Shown here in pieces: positions 8,914 to 17,235 of a stretch of DNA of 64,000 nucleotides (positions are counted from its first letter, which is position 1; each line of letters opens with the position of its first letter). The stretch lies in contig NZ_CP029487.1 in NCBI RefSeq assembly GCF_002441855.2, forward strand, positions 2,480,001-2,544,000. Reading direction: 5' to 3'. The notes below the pieces were generated by a model. That model made no database searches. It was not told the origin of the DNA and saw only the letters and a list, made by a program, of their open reading frames with translations. Position numbers and translations under genes: made by a program. Origin of the DNA: Eubacterium maltosivorans. Its GTDB lineage: Bacteria > Bacillota > Clostridia > Eubacteriales > Eubacteriaceae.

Positions 8914-10284
8914 TTAAGCTGTTTTGGCCGGTCTCGGAATAATTTTCCTTATCTTCACAGCAAACACAGCCACAGTCGATACGACTGCGATAAAATCCGC
9001 AATGGGCTGTGCCAGAAAAACGCCGGTCATTCCAAGACCTGTCACCCGGGGAATAATCAGAATCAGCGGGATGAGTAAAATCAGCTTTCGCAGCATGGCC
9101 AGAAAGACCGAGACCTTGGCCTGTCCCAATGACAGAAAAGTCTGCTGGCATCCTGTCTGCAGCCCCATTATGCCGATGCACATCATAAAAATACGGATCG
9201 CCCAGACAGTCAGGCTGGAGAGCTGTGGATCTGTTGTAAAGATGGCGATGACCACCTCCGGAAAAAACTCCACAATGGCCCAGATCACCATGGACAGCGT
9301 AAAGCTGGCCGCAATCATCAGATGGTAGGCCTTGCGCACACGGTCGTAATTTCTGGCTCCGTAATTATAGGAAATAATGGGCTGCCCACCCTGGGTCAGG
9401 CCCATGAGCGGCATAAGTCCCAGCTGAGAAATACTGCCGATAATAGTCATGGCGCCTACCGCCATGTCACCGCCGTAAAACTGAAGCGAAGCGTTCAAGG
9501 TAATGTTGAGCAGACTCTCGGTGGACTGCATGATAAAGGGCGATATGCCAAGTGAGATGATCCCCACCACATATTCTTTTTTAAGACGCATTCTGGAAGG
9601 CTTGATTTTAATGGTCGTTTTCCTGCCAGTCAGGAAATGGCAAACCCAGATGGCTGAAACAGCCTGTGAAAGGATGGTTGCCAGCGCGGCGCCCCGAACC
9701 CCCATGCCAAATACAAAAATAAAAACCGGGTCCAGAATAATATTCAGCACTGCGCCAATGAGGACGGTCAGCATACCGGTTTTTGCAAAGCCCTGTGTAT
9801 TGATAAAAGCGTTTAACCCTAAGGTTGCCATCACGAAAATGGTTCCGCACAGGTAAATCGTCATGTATTGAAGCGCATGCTCAATGGTGTTTTCACTGGC
9901 GCCAAAGGCCATGAGCAGAGGCCGCTGGAAGATCAGAAAAAAAGCGGTGAGCACCACCGACAAAATGAGCAGCAGCGTCGCCGCGTTACCCAGAATCCCC
10001 TCGGCGCTGTCCCGGTTCTTCTCCCCAAGATGAATGGCGGCCAGAGGCGCGCCCCCCATCCCGATCATCGCCGCAAAGGCTGTAATCAGCATAATGATGG
10101 GAAAAGTGATGCCAACCCCAGTCAAAGCCATGGGACCAACCCCTTCAATATGGCCGATATACATGCGGTCAACAATGTTGTAAAGAGCATTGATAACCTG
10201 GGCCACAATGGCCGGCAGGGCCAGCTTAAACATCAGCCTGCCTACCGGCATGGTCCCCAGTTCTGTGTTTTTTTCATTGTCCAT
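8914..10284 (-). CDS. MATE family multidrug efflux transporter (first of three)
   Basis: This 456-residue membrane protein has the MATE signature of twelve hydrophobic helices in two related halves (GRLMFKLALPAIVAQVINALYNIVDRMYIGHI near the start; GLTQGGQPIISYNYGARNYDRVRKAY near residue 275). MATE pumps exchange Na+ or H+ for cationic drugs, dyes or metabolites across the cytoplasmic membrane. It lies 21 bp behind the VanX-like gene on the same strand, so the two are probably co-transcribed. The substrate cannot be read from sequence. Confidence 0.92.
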   Translation of the reverse strand: MDNEKNTELGTMPVGRLMFKLALPAIVAQVINALYNIVDRMYIGHIEGVGPMALTGVGITFPIIMLITAFAAMIGMGGAPLAAIHLGEKNRDSAEGILGNAATLLLILSVVLTAFFLIFQRPLLMAFGASENTIEHALQYMTIYLCGTIFVMATLGLNAFINTQGFAKTGMLTVLIGAVLNIILDPVFIFVFGMGVRGAALATILSQAVSAIWVCHFLTGRKTTIKIKPSRMRLKKEYVVGIISLGISPFIMQSTESLLNITLNASLQFYGGDMAVGAMTIIGSISQLGLMPLMGLTQGGQPIISYNYGARNYDRVRKAYHLMIAASFTLSMVIWAIVEFFPEVVIAIFTTDPQLSSLTVWAIRIFMMCIGIMGLQTGCQQTFLSLGQAKVSVFLAMLRKLILLIPLILIIPRVTGLGMTGVFLAQPIADFIAVVSTVAVFAVKIRKIIPRPAKTA

Positions 10285-10305
10285 AATTTAATTTTTTACC
10301 TCTTA

Positions 10306-10935
10306 CTATTGAATTTCAAAATCGAAATAGGTGTTGGGATAAGGCTCATTACTCAGCGTAAAATGCCACCACTCCTGAAAAAACGGCTCAAATCCGCAGG
10401 ACAGCATCAGGTATTTCAGCATCATCCGGTTACGGCTCTGAATAGCCGTAAGATCGGTATAATTGCTGTAAGAGCTCGCCTCAAAATAGTCAAAAAAGCC
10501 GCCCATGTCCAGCTCCTGCCCATTGCGCATGTCCACCACTGTCAAATCCACCGTACTGCCACGCGTATGGGTCGAGCGGACAGCGATAAAGCCCTCGTCA
10601 AAGACCTCCGCCTTGGTAAAATCCGGGTAATGGCGGGCCTTGGTCTCACCGGTTTCCGGCCTGTCCTTCCACCTCAAAAAATGCTCCACGGCTCTCTGAG
10701 GGCGGTATCCATCATACACCCGCAGGCAGTAGCCCTTGGTCATCAGCTTATTCTGGGCTGTCTTCAGCGCTTCGGCTGTCTCCCGGGTTACCAGAATAAT
10801 GGGGGCGTTATAGCCTTCAATCCGTTCGCCGACAAAGTTATCCCCAGAATAATACTTTACATCTGTTTCAATGGTTGGTATATAATCCGCTACATCCACA
10901 AAATTATCTGGACGCACTGTTACGAGTTCATACAT
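10306..10935 (-). CDS. VanX/DdpX-type D-alanyl-D-alanine dipeptidase
   Basis: The 209-residue product (start at ATG 10935 with AAGGA upstream rather than an in-frame ATG at 10980) carries the M15D zinc peptidase signature: STHTRGSTVD provides the zinc His and Asp, and EWWHF the catalytic Glu and third ligand. YDGYRPQRAVEHF is also typical. These enzymes split D-Ala-D-Ala and support cell-wall recycling or, with VanH and VanA partners, glycopeptide resistance. No vanH, vanA or vanRS is present here and no signal peptide is visible, so a cytoplasmic housekeeping role is more likely than resistance. Confidence 0.85.
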   Translation of the reverse strand: MYELVTVRPDNFVDVADYIPTIETDVKYYSGDNFVGERIEGYNAPIILVTRETAEALKTAQNKLMTKGYCLRVYDGYRPQRAVEHFLRWKDRPETGETKARHYPDFTKAEVFDEGFIAVRSTHTRGSTVDLTVVDMRNGQELDMGGFFDYFEASSYSNYTDLTAIQSRNRMMLKYLMLSCGFEPFFQEWWHFTLSNEPYPNTYFDFEIQ

Positions 10936-11076
10936 AATTAATTCCTTATTTTTCAGAAGTTTAGTGTTTAGAGCACACATCCCACATCATTTAATTGTAC
11001 CCGATTTAAAGTATTTTGAAAAGGGGGTTCCTCTATTGTGTTAGATTACTTTATTTCTCTTTTTTATAACAGGCAC

Positions 11077-11103
11077 TAAAAAGGAGCCCTGAAGGACTCC
11101 TGA
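11077..11103 (-). terminator. Terminator behind the amidohydrolase gene
   Basis: On the minus strand AGGAGTCC pairs with GGGCTCCT (one G-T pair) around TTCA, followed by TTTTTAG. It ends the gcvH-amidohydrolase transcript. Confidence 0.7.
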
Positions 11104-11111
11104 ATTTGTTA

Positions 11112-11996
11112 TCATTTTTTAAATTGCGCTTCATTCAGTTCCAGAACCCTGCAGCCATTTGTGAACACCTCGGCCTTTGTCAGGCCGCAGTCCATCAGAT
11201 AGCTCAACTCTTCTCTGGACGCCTGTCCGTGTATCACGAGCGACGCGCCGGCGTCACTGCCCAGGGCAATGGTCACCCCTGCCTCATGGGCTTTTCTCAC
11301 CTGAAGCTTATGCCCGCTAAAATAACGCTGTGAAACCTTCCGGTACCGGGAAAGCGGATGGCTTTCATCACAGCCTGCAATGTTGGCAAAGGGGGCCAGT
11401 GTCGGTACCCAGACCACGTCCTTTTCCTTCATCGCAGCGATGCAGTCTCCATCAATACAATATCCATGCTCAATGGTATCTGCCCCGGCTTCAATGGCCA
11501 TCATAATGCCCTTCGGCGTATTGACATGCACCATCGTGCGCAATCCGGCGTCATGGGTTCGCTTAATCAGATAGCGAAGCTCCTCGTCTGTAAATTCCAG
11601 ACTGCCAGCCTCCCCAAAATGATCAAAGCTCATGATGCCTGACTGGATAATTTTAATAAAATCAGGCCTCCGCTTGAGCAGCTGATCCATTTTTTTACGG
11701 CAGGAGTCAAAATCGGTAATGGCTTCTCCTAAAAAATCTCCGTAGTGACCTGTTTTATACAGCGCCACCAGCGGCGTTCTGAAGATAATACCAGCATCCT
11801 CAGCGATGGGCTTAAACGCAGCGCCCGCGCCATAAGCGTCACCGCCGTCGCGCAGCGCTTTGACATTATGCTTGCGGTACCGCGTTGCCAGTGACAAAAA
11901 CCAGCCCTCTCGCTCCGGTGTATCCTCAGCCATCAGCTCTTTTTTCAGTTTACCAAAACCGCTTAAAGCGCAATGTATATGACAATCAATGACCAT
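11112..11996 (-). CDS. Amidohydrolase family metal-dependent hydrolase
   Basis: This 294-residue TIM-barrel amidohydrolase has the first metal pair in DCHIHC, a likely bridging Lys in FIKIIQSGIM, HVNTPKGI and TIEHGY for further histidines, and GSDAGA for the catalytic Asp. The pattern is closest to the imidazolonepropionase/Xaa-Pro dipeptidase-like cyclic amidohydrolases. It lies 13 bp behind gcvH and shares its terminator. A clear paralogue sits at 60111-60998. The substrate is unknown; linkage with gcvH may be only positional. Confidence 0.82.
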   Translation of the reverse strand: MVIDCHIHCALSGFGKLKKELMAEDTPEREGWFLSLATRYRKHNVKALRDGGDAYGAGAAFKPIAEDAGIIFRTPLVALYKTGHYGDFLGEAITDFDSCRKKMDQLLKRRPDFIKIIQSGIMSFDHFGEAGSLEFTDEELRYLIKRTHDAGLRTMVHVNTPKGIMMAIEAGADTIEHGYCIDGDCIAAMKEKDVVWVPTLAPFANIAGCDESHPLSRYRKVSQRYFSGHKLQVRKAHEAGVTIALGSDAGASLVIHGQASREELSYLMDCGLTKAEVFTNGCRVLELNEAQFKK

Positions 11997-12009
11997 TTAA
12001 AGAAAAACC

Positions 12010-12390
12010 TTATTCAGCAATGGCTGCTTCGTATTCAGCTGCGTCTACCAAGTCTTCAATACCTTCGTCGTCTGTGATCTGAACCTTGACAATCCAGTTT
12101 GCATAAGCGTCTTCGTTAATCGCTTCTGGTTCATCGTCTAAATCTTCGTTGGATTCCAGAACCTTAAAAGCAAACGGCGCTTCCAGTGGAGAAGCCTTCT
12201 TGCCGGATTCAACAACCGAGAATTCATCACCGCGTTCAAATTCGTCGTCTTCTTCTGCCAGCTCTACGAATAAGATATCACCCATTTTATCTTGTGCAAA
12301 ATCCGTAATACCAATGGTTGCTACATTATCATCGATTGCAACCCAAAGATGTTGTTCCTTGTCGTATTTTAATTCCTGTGGTACGTTCAT
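12010..12390 (-). CDS. gcvH: Glycine cleavage system H protein
   Basis: The 126-residue protein has the H-protein fold signature with the lipoyl-lysine segment SVVESGKKASPLEAPF (Lys64 is the probable attachment site) and the C-terminal DAYANWIVKVQI. H protein carries the aminomethyl group between GcvP, GcvT and the dihydrolipoyl dehydrogenase; those other subunits are not in this window apart from lpdA upstream. AAGGAG precedes the ATG. A strong terminator separates it from lpdA, so it is likely transcribed mainly from its own promoter or by read-through. Context ties it to one-carbon/THF metabolism. Confidence 0.95.
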   Translation of the reverse strand: MNVPQELKYDKEQHLWVAIDDNVATIGITDFAQDKMGDILFVELAEEDDEFERGDEFSVVESGKKASPLEAPFAFKVLESNEDLDDEPEAINEDAYANWIVKVQITDDEGIEDLVDAAEYEAAIAE

Positions 12391-12475
12391 GGTTTTTTCT
12401 CCTTAAATATTGTATATTTTGATTTTAATATATCACGATAACGCCGTGAGTTCAAGTTAAAAAAGAACTCTCTTT

Positions 12476-12505
12476 TAAAAAAGGCTCTCTTTTTGAGAGA
12501 GCCTC
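12476..12505 (-). terminator. Terminator of the Wood-Ljungdahl methyl-branch operon
   Basis: On the minus strand GGCTCTC and GAGAGCC form a hairpin followed by six T. It lies just behind the lpdA stop and marks the end of the operon that starts with fhs. Confidence 0.85.
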
Positions 12506-12511
12506 ATTTAA

Positions 12512-13885
12512 TTATTTATGAACGGATTTTCCGTGTACGTCGTGCAATGCTTCCATCAGCGCTTCGGACAGCGACGGATGCGGATGAATAACATCGCCAA
12601 CCTGTTCAGCCGTTAAGCCTAAATGTACTGCCAGACTCAGCTCAGCCAGCAGATCGGTTGCGTGCGGTCCTACAATGGATGCGCCAACAATCACGTCGTT
12701 GTTGTCCACAATGACTTTTACAAAGCCCTGGATTTTGCCAATGGCCTGCGCTTTACCTAAAGCTCTGAAATCAAAGGTTCCGAGTTTATACTCAACGCCC
12801 TTCTTTTCACAGTCCTTTTCAGTTAAGCCAACGCCGGCAACTTCTGGTTCGGTGTATACGCAGCGCGGTACCGCAGCATAGGCGACATGCTTGTCTGCGC
12901 CCATGGCGTTTTCAACCGCAACGATGCCTTCCTTGGAGGCAACGTGTGCCAGCTGGGCCGTCGCAACGATATCCCCGATGGCATAAACGCCGGGGACGGA
13001 GGTTTCCATCTTGTCGTTGACAACAATGCGGCCGCGTTCGTCCACTTCAACCCCGGCATCCTGTGCGCCCAGATTGTCCACAAAGCTGCGGCGGCCAATG
13101 GCGACCAGCATGATTTCTGCTTCAACAGACTTGCCGTTAGCTAAAGAAGCTTTAACGCTATCGTCAGAAACTTCAACTTCAGCCACACCTACGCCGGTGT
13201 GCACTTTGATTTTATCCTTTTTAAACTGACGCAGAAGCTGTTTGGAAACATCTTTGTCTTCGTTTGGAAGAATCTGTTCCAGTGCTTCCACAATGGTTAC
13301 CTTTGTACCCATGCGGCTTAAAAACTGGCCGATTTCACAGCCAATAACACCGCCGCCGACGATAATAATGGACTCTGGAGCTTTTTCCAGATCTAGCACT
13401 TCGTCGGAAGTGATGACTTTTTTGCCATCATATTTGAACATACCCGGGCTTACCGGAACAGAACCGGTAGCCAGAATAATCTTATCTGTTTCAACCGTTT
13501 CAGTTGAGCCATCTTCTTTGGTAACTTCAACAGTATTTTTATCAATAATTTTGCCCGTACCCTTGATCAGGTTCACCTTGTTTTCTTCAAACAGGAAATG
13601 AATCCCCTTGATCAGGCCGTCTTTTACTTTATTTTTACGGTCTACAACGGCTTTGTAATCAACGCTGACAGTACCGTCAATGTTAATGCCAAAATCCTTA
13701 GCGCTCTCCACAGTTTCCAGAACATCGGAAGCTGCCAGGAAAGCCTTTGTTGGAATACAGCCGCGGTTTAAACAGGTACCGCCGACTTCGTCTTTTTCAA
13801 TACAGGTAACTTCTGCACCCAGTTTTGCAGCCATAATAGCGGCTTCATAACCGCCCGGGCCTGCACCTATTACAGTAATTCTCAT
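12512..13885 (-). CDS. lpdA: Dihydrolipoyl dehydrogenase
   Basis: The 457-residue flavoprotein has the FAD-binding GAGPGGYEAAIMAAKLG at the N-terminus, the redox disulfide motif GGTCLNRGCIPTK (near residues 35-47), a NAD-binding GGGVIGCEIGQFLSRMG (near 175), and the C-terminal HPHPSLSEALMEAL with the catalytic His-Glu pair. It reoxidises dihydrolipoyl groups with NAD+. It is the last gene of the fhs-fchA-folD-metV-metF operon, 13 bp behind metF. Its place next to metVF suggests service to glycine cleavage/synthesis. A direct role in feeding electrons to MetVF has been discussed for acetogens but is not shown by this sequence. Confidence 0.96.
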   Translation of the reverse strand: MRITVIGAGPGGYEAAIMAAKLGAEVTCIEKDEVGGTCLNRGCIPTKAFLAASDVLETVESAKDFGINIDGTVSVDYKAVVDRKNKVKDGLIKGIHFLFEENKVNLIKGTGKIIDKNTVEVTKEDGSTETVETDKIILATGSVPVSPGMFKYDGKKVITSDEVLDLEKAPESIIIVGGGVIGCEIGQFLSRMGTKVTIVEALEQILPNEDKDVSKQLLRQFKKDKIKVHTGVGVAEVEVSDDSVKASLANGKSVEAEIMLVAIGRRSFVDNLGAQDAGVEVDERGRIVVNDKMETSVPGVYAIGDIVATAQLAHVASKEGIVAVENAMGADKHVAYAAVPRCVYTEPEVAGVGLTEKDCEKKGVEYKLGTFDFRALGKAQAIGKIQGFVKVIVDNNDVIVGASIVGPHATDLLAELSLAVHLGLTAEQVGDVIHPHPSLSEALMEALHDVHGKSVHK

Positions 13886-13898
13886 TCGTCCACTACTC

Positions 13899-14777
13899 CT
13901 ATAAACCAGCTATGTCCAGAATCTTCGGTACGTTTTCTTCTGCGCCGATGGCCATGATATGCGCACCGTCGCACACGCCTTCTTCCTTCAGCTGAGCCAC
14001 AAATTCGCCGGCAATCTTAATGCCTTCAGCGGCCTTGTCTTCAGCTTCGGTCAAACGTTCAATTAAAGCGTCCGGCACAGAGATGCCCGGCACGCTGCGG
14101 TTCATAAATTTTGCCATACCCGCAGATTTAAGTGGAATGATGCCTGCCAGAACATAGCAGTCCATGTCTTTGGTCAGTTCCTTGAATTCACGCATCACTT
14201 CAATATCAAATACACCCTGTGTCTGGAAGAACTTAGCGCCGGCTCTGATCTTATTGCGCATTTTGATCAGCTGTACTTCAACCGGATCAAAAACAGGGGT
14301 AACACAAGCACCCAGATAAAAATCCGGAGAGCCCTGCAATTCATTTCCGGCTAAATCCTGACCGCTCATCAGTACTTCGGCAGTCTGTAGAATGGATACA
14401 GAGTCCATTTCAAATACCGGCTTGGCTTCTGGGTTATCGCCAGTGGTGGTGTGGTCACCGGTTAACGCCAGCATGTTTTTAATGCCGAAATGCCCCGCTG
14501 ATAACATTTCACCCTGAATGGCGATACGGTTGCGGTCACGGCCAGTCATCTGTAAGATGGGCTCAAGGCCTTTTCTTTCAAGCTCTACACACATAGCCAG
14601 CGAAGATGCCTTAACGGCAGCAGACTGGAAATCTGTAACGTTAACGCCCTGCACACGGCCCTTTAACAGATCCGCAATTTCTAAAATATGACTGAAATCA
14701 GTCCCTTTTGGTGGTGCCATTTCTGCAGTAATCGCAAATTTACCGGCTTCTAATGTCTGTTGTAATAAACTGCTCAT
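13899..14777 (-). CDS. metF: Methylenetetrahydrofolate reductase, MetF subunit
   Basis: The 292-residue TIM-barrel flavoprotein has the MTHFR landmarks TAEMAPPKGTDF, NVTDF, RDRNRIAIQGEMLSAGHFGIKNMLALTGDHTTTGD and FFQTQGVFD. It reduces methylene-THF to methyl-THF, the last step before transfer to the corrinoid iron-sulfur protein. The start is put at ATG 14777, directly after the metV stop (1-bp gap) with AGGATGG upstream; an in-frame ATG at 14789 lies inside metV and has poorer spacing. It pairs with the Fe-S protein MetV, as in other acetogens whose enzyme accepts electrons other than from NAD(P)H. Confidence 0.96.
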   Translation of the reverse strand: MSSLLQQTLEAGKFAITAEMAPPKGTDFSHILEIADLLKGRVQGVNVTDFQSAAVKASSLAMCVELERKGLEPILQMTGRDRNRIAIQGEMLSAGHFGIKNMLALTGDHTTTGDNPEAKPVFEMDSVSILQTAEVLMSGQDLAGNELQGSPDFYLGACVTPVFDPVEVQLIKMRNKIRAGAKFFQTQGVFDIEVMREFKELTKDMDCYVLAGIIPLKSAGMAKFMNRSVPGISVPDALIERLTEAEDKAAEGIKIAGEFVAQLKEEGVCDGAHIMAIGAEENVPKILDIAGL

Positions 14778-14778
14778 C

Positions 14779-15444
14779 TTATTCACCATCCTTTTCCTGA
14801 TCTCTTAAATTAATCGTTCTTGGGTAAGCAACCTTTTTATAGCCGCGCAATGGCTGAATTTCTTCAAGTAACTCTTCCTTACCCTGTTCTTTCAATTTTT
14901 TATAAATTTCAATCCATGCACAGTCATTTTCAGGAATAACTTCACATTTGCCGTCTCTGGAGCCGCCGCAAGCGCCGTTTAATAAAGACTTGCCGCAGCG
15001 GGTAATCGGGCAGATTGCAGCGGTTCTGCCAAGTACACAGTCGCCGCAGGTTTTACACATTTCTTCAAAGATACCATTGCGGACGGTTTCGCCAACGAAC
15101 ATGGTGTCATTGGCCGGGTAGGTTTCTTTTTTAACCCCCTTGGCAACAGTCTGAACACCATCGCCACATGCCATACACAGTACAGCATCTGCATCGGCCA
15201 GCTCGCCTTTGATTTCTTTTAATTCTTTTTTGTTTAAAAGCACGTTACATGAAGTTGTTAAAACCTTGGTTGCCAAAACTTCTTTACCTTCGGCCTCCAA
15301 TGCAGCTTTCATGGCTTCAACTTCTTCTTCTCCACCGGTTTTACAAACTGTTGCACATTCAGAGCAACCGGTGATGACCACTTTCTTTGCGTCCTTTAAA
15401 TATTCTAATACATCTTCAAAAGATTTCTTTTGAGAAATAATCAT
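14779..15444 (-). CDS. metV: MetV, zinc/iron-sulfur partner of methylenetetrahydrofolate reductase
   Basis: This 221-residue protein has an N-terminal region with CSECATVCKTGGEEEV and a second Cys-rich cluster MCKTCGDCVLGRTAAICPITRCGKSLLNGACGGSRDGKCE (near residues 125-165). This matches the MetV (MTHFR_C) family, which binds zinc and a [4Fe-4S] cluster and stabilises MetF. Position directly upstream of metF with a 1-bp gap supports a tight complex. No rnfC2-like gene stands beside metVF here, unlike in Acetobacterium woodii; this is the gene order I recall for Eubacterium limosum. Confidence 0.94.
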   Translation of the reverse strand: MIISQKKSFEDVLEYLKDAKKVVITGCSECATVCKTGGEEEVEAMKAALEAEGKEVLATKVLTTSCNVLLNKKELKEIKGELADADAVLCMACGDGVQTVAKGVKKETYPANDTMFVGETVRNGIFEEMCKTCGDCVLGRTAAICPITRCGKSLLNGACGGSRDGKCEVIPENDCAWIEIYKKLKEQGKEELLEEIQPLRGYKKVAYPRTINLRDQEKDGE

Positions 15445-15509
15445 TTTTTACTTCCTCCGTCTATATTTAATCCGCCCAGAGAGAAATTCTCCCGGGCTTT
15501 GTTCCAGTC

Positions 15510-16412
15510 CTATAAATTGTTCTGCTGTTTGCAGGCCTTGATAACATGCTGTGCCAGAAGAGCGGTGGTAATCGGGCCCGTTCCGCCGCCGCAGCCAGGT
15601 GTGGCAGAGGTGATCATTGCAACCTTATCCAGACAGTCAACGTGGGCATCACCTGTACGGATCTTTTTACCTTCTTCATTTAATACGAATTCACCGTTTT
15701 CGTCTTTCATCTGAGACATTGCAACGTCAACCAGAATACAGTCTTCGCTTAACATATCCGGTTTAACCAGGCCATAAATACCAGCAGCTGTGACAACAAT
15801 ATCTGCTTTCTTTGTATAAGACGGTGTGTCTTTTGTAAATACATGGCACATGGTTACAGTTGCGAATTCATTGGTCAGCATAATGGCCAGCGGTTTCCCA
15901 AGAACGTTTGAGTTATTGATGATGACAACATCTTTGCCCTTAACATCAATTTCATAATGCTTCAGAAGCTCCATAACGCCTTCTGCTGTACATGGGAAGA
16001 AACCTCTTTCATCCGCAATCATTAATTTACCAAGATTCGTTGGGTTTAGAGCATCCGGGTCTTTTTCCGGGCTTAAGATATATTTGATTTCTTCTTCGTC
16101 CAGCTGTTCTGGAAGCGGTTTAAAAATCAAAACTGCATGGATGTTTTTGTCATCATTAAGCGTTTTTAATTTTGCCACAAAATCTGCCTGTGTTACATCT
16201 TCAGGGAATTCTACAGATTCTACCTCGATGCTTGATTTGCCCATTCTGGTAATGATGCTCTTTTCATAAGAAATAGACCCTGGATCTGCGCCAACGCGCA
16301 TAATTGCCAGTTTAGGCTGAACACCTCCGGCAATCAAGGATTTTGCATCCTCCAGAACCTTTGCTAACATGGACTCACTTACTTCTTTACCACTTAATAA
16401 TTTTGCTGCCAT
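15510..16412 (-). CDS. folD: Methylenetetrahydrofolate dehydrogenase (FolD), probably lacking cyclohydrolase activity
   Basis: The 300-residue protein is FolD by fold and motifs (YEKS near 49, KDPDALNPTNLGKL, VVIINNSNVLGKPLAIMLTNE for NAD(P) binding). It is divergent at the cyclohydrolase site. The Lys four residues after the active-site Tyr (Lys56 in human MTHFD1) is Ile53 here, and the Gln of the VQLPLP motif is replaced (IFKPLP). The usual PGGVGPMT loop is PGCGGGTGPIT, three residues longer. With fchA next door supplying a separate cyclohydrolase, this enzyme is most likely only the dehydrogenase. Lys51, two residues after the Tyr, might compensate. Confidence 0.94.
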   Translation of the reverse strand: MAAKLLSGKEVSESMLAKVLEDAKSLIAGGVQPKLAIMRVGADPGSISYEKSIITRMGKSSIEVESVEFPEDVTQADFVAKLKTLNDDKNIHAVLIFKPLPEQLDEEEIKYILSPEKDPDALNPTNLGKLMIADERGFFPCTAEGVMELLKHYEIDVKGKDVVIINNSNVLGKPLAIMLTNEFATVTMCHVFTKDTPSYTKKADIVVTAAGIYGLVKPDMLSEDCILVDVAMSQMKDENGEFVLNEEGKKIRTGDAHVDCLDKVAMITSATPGCGGGTGPITTALLAQHVIKACKQQNNL

Positions 16413-16447
16413 AATTTTCTCCTGAATTTATTTTTTGAATTTAAGTT

Positions 16448-17077
16448 TTAAGACAACTGTTTTTCCACTTCGGCGTAAACAGTGTCGCAAATTGCAATAC
16501 CATCTTCCAGCATAGGCTTCAGCTCATTTTCAACAGAAACCACATAAGCTCTGTCCTTCATAGTCTTAATATTGATTAAAACGTTCAGCCAGCCGCTGAT
16601 CATCGCTGCCCGCAGGCATTGCACCCCAACGCCCACGTCAGAAATAGCCAGAGCGGAACCCTTGTGGACAAGTTCTTCGTGAAGCTTAATACTCTTATAG
16701 CATACACGAACAATCTCAATGGGTACGCCGCAGGCTACCTTTGTACATTCTTCCATTACTTCTGCCTTGTGTGCCTTCTGCTCTTCCGTTTCTGTCGGGA
16801 GGCTGTAAGCCTTGGCCAGAGGCGCGAAATTTTCGGCATCCTGATCAATCATTGCCATGAGCTGATCCTGTAATGCCTGAGCTTCGCCAAGAATTCTCTG
16901 GATATCTTCTTCATATTCAGCGTATTTTTTCTTACCGGTGGTCAGATTGCCGACCATTCCTGCCAATGCCGTACCAATAGCGCCTACCAGTGCCGCTGCA
17001 CCGCCACCGCCCGGAACAGCACTTTTACTGTAAAGTACTTCGACAAACTCTGTACATTTTTTGTCTGCGATTCCCAT
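16448..17077 (-). CDS. fchA: Methenyltetrahydrofolate cyclohydrolase (FchA/FTCD-C family)
   Basis: The 209-residue all-helical protein shows the formiminotransferase-cyclodeaminase C-terminal pattern: SAVPGGGGAAALVGAIGTALAGMVGNLTTGKKKY, IDQDAENFAPL and GSALAISDVGVGVQCLRAA. In acetogens it converts formyl-THF to methenyl-THF. The start is set at ATG 17077, with GAGAGG 7 bp upstream, rather than an ATG five codons earlier. It lies between fhs and folD in pathway order. A GC-rich hairpin in the 158-bp gap after fhs may tune fhs against the downstream genes. Confidence 0.95.
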   Translation of the reverse strand: MGIADKKCTEFVEVLYSKSAVPGGGGAAALVGAIGTALAGMVGNLTTGKKKYAEYEEDIQRILGEAQALQDQLMAMIDQDAENFAPLAKAYSLPTETEEQKAHKAEVMEECTKVACGVPIEIVRVCYKSIKLHEELVHKGSALAISDVGVGVQCLRAAMISGWLNVLINIKTMKDRAYVVSVENELKPMLEDGIAICDTVYAEVEKQLS

Positions 17078-17150
17078 AGTGTTTCCTCTCAAAATTTATG
17101 TTCTTCATTAAGGTTCACATTTTTCATAAATAATTTTGTCTGAAAATGCG

Positions 17151-17178
17151 AATGGGGAGGAGTCGAACCCCTCCCCCA
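17151..17178 (-). other. GC-rich hairpin in the fhs-fchA gap
   Basis: GGGGAGG (17154-17160) and CCTCCCC (17170-17176) pair perfectly around a 9-nt loop. Read on the minus strand the loop resembles a tRNA T-loop (GGTTCGACT). No tRNA body surrounds it and no T-run follows, so it is more likely a processing or stability element inside the operon mRNA than a terminator or tRNA. Confidence 0.55.
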
Positions 17179-17235
17179 GACTGCCAGTGTAGCAAAAGCA
17201 GCCAAATTTGTTATTTAATTATGTATTTCAGCTTT

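Noticed and set aside
10306-10935. Vancomycin-resistance cluster from the VanX-like gene
   Set aside because: No vanH, vanA or two-component system is linked; lone DdpX/VanX-like dipeptidases are common in cell-wall turnover.
17144-17180. tRNA gene, suggested by GGTTCGACTCC on the minus strand
   Set aside because: Only a T-arm-like hairpin is present; there is no acceptor partner, D-arm, anticodon arm or CCA.
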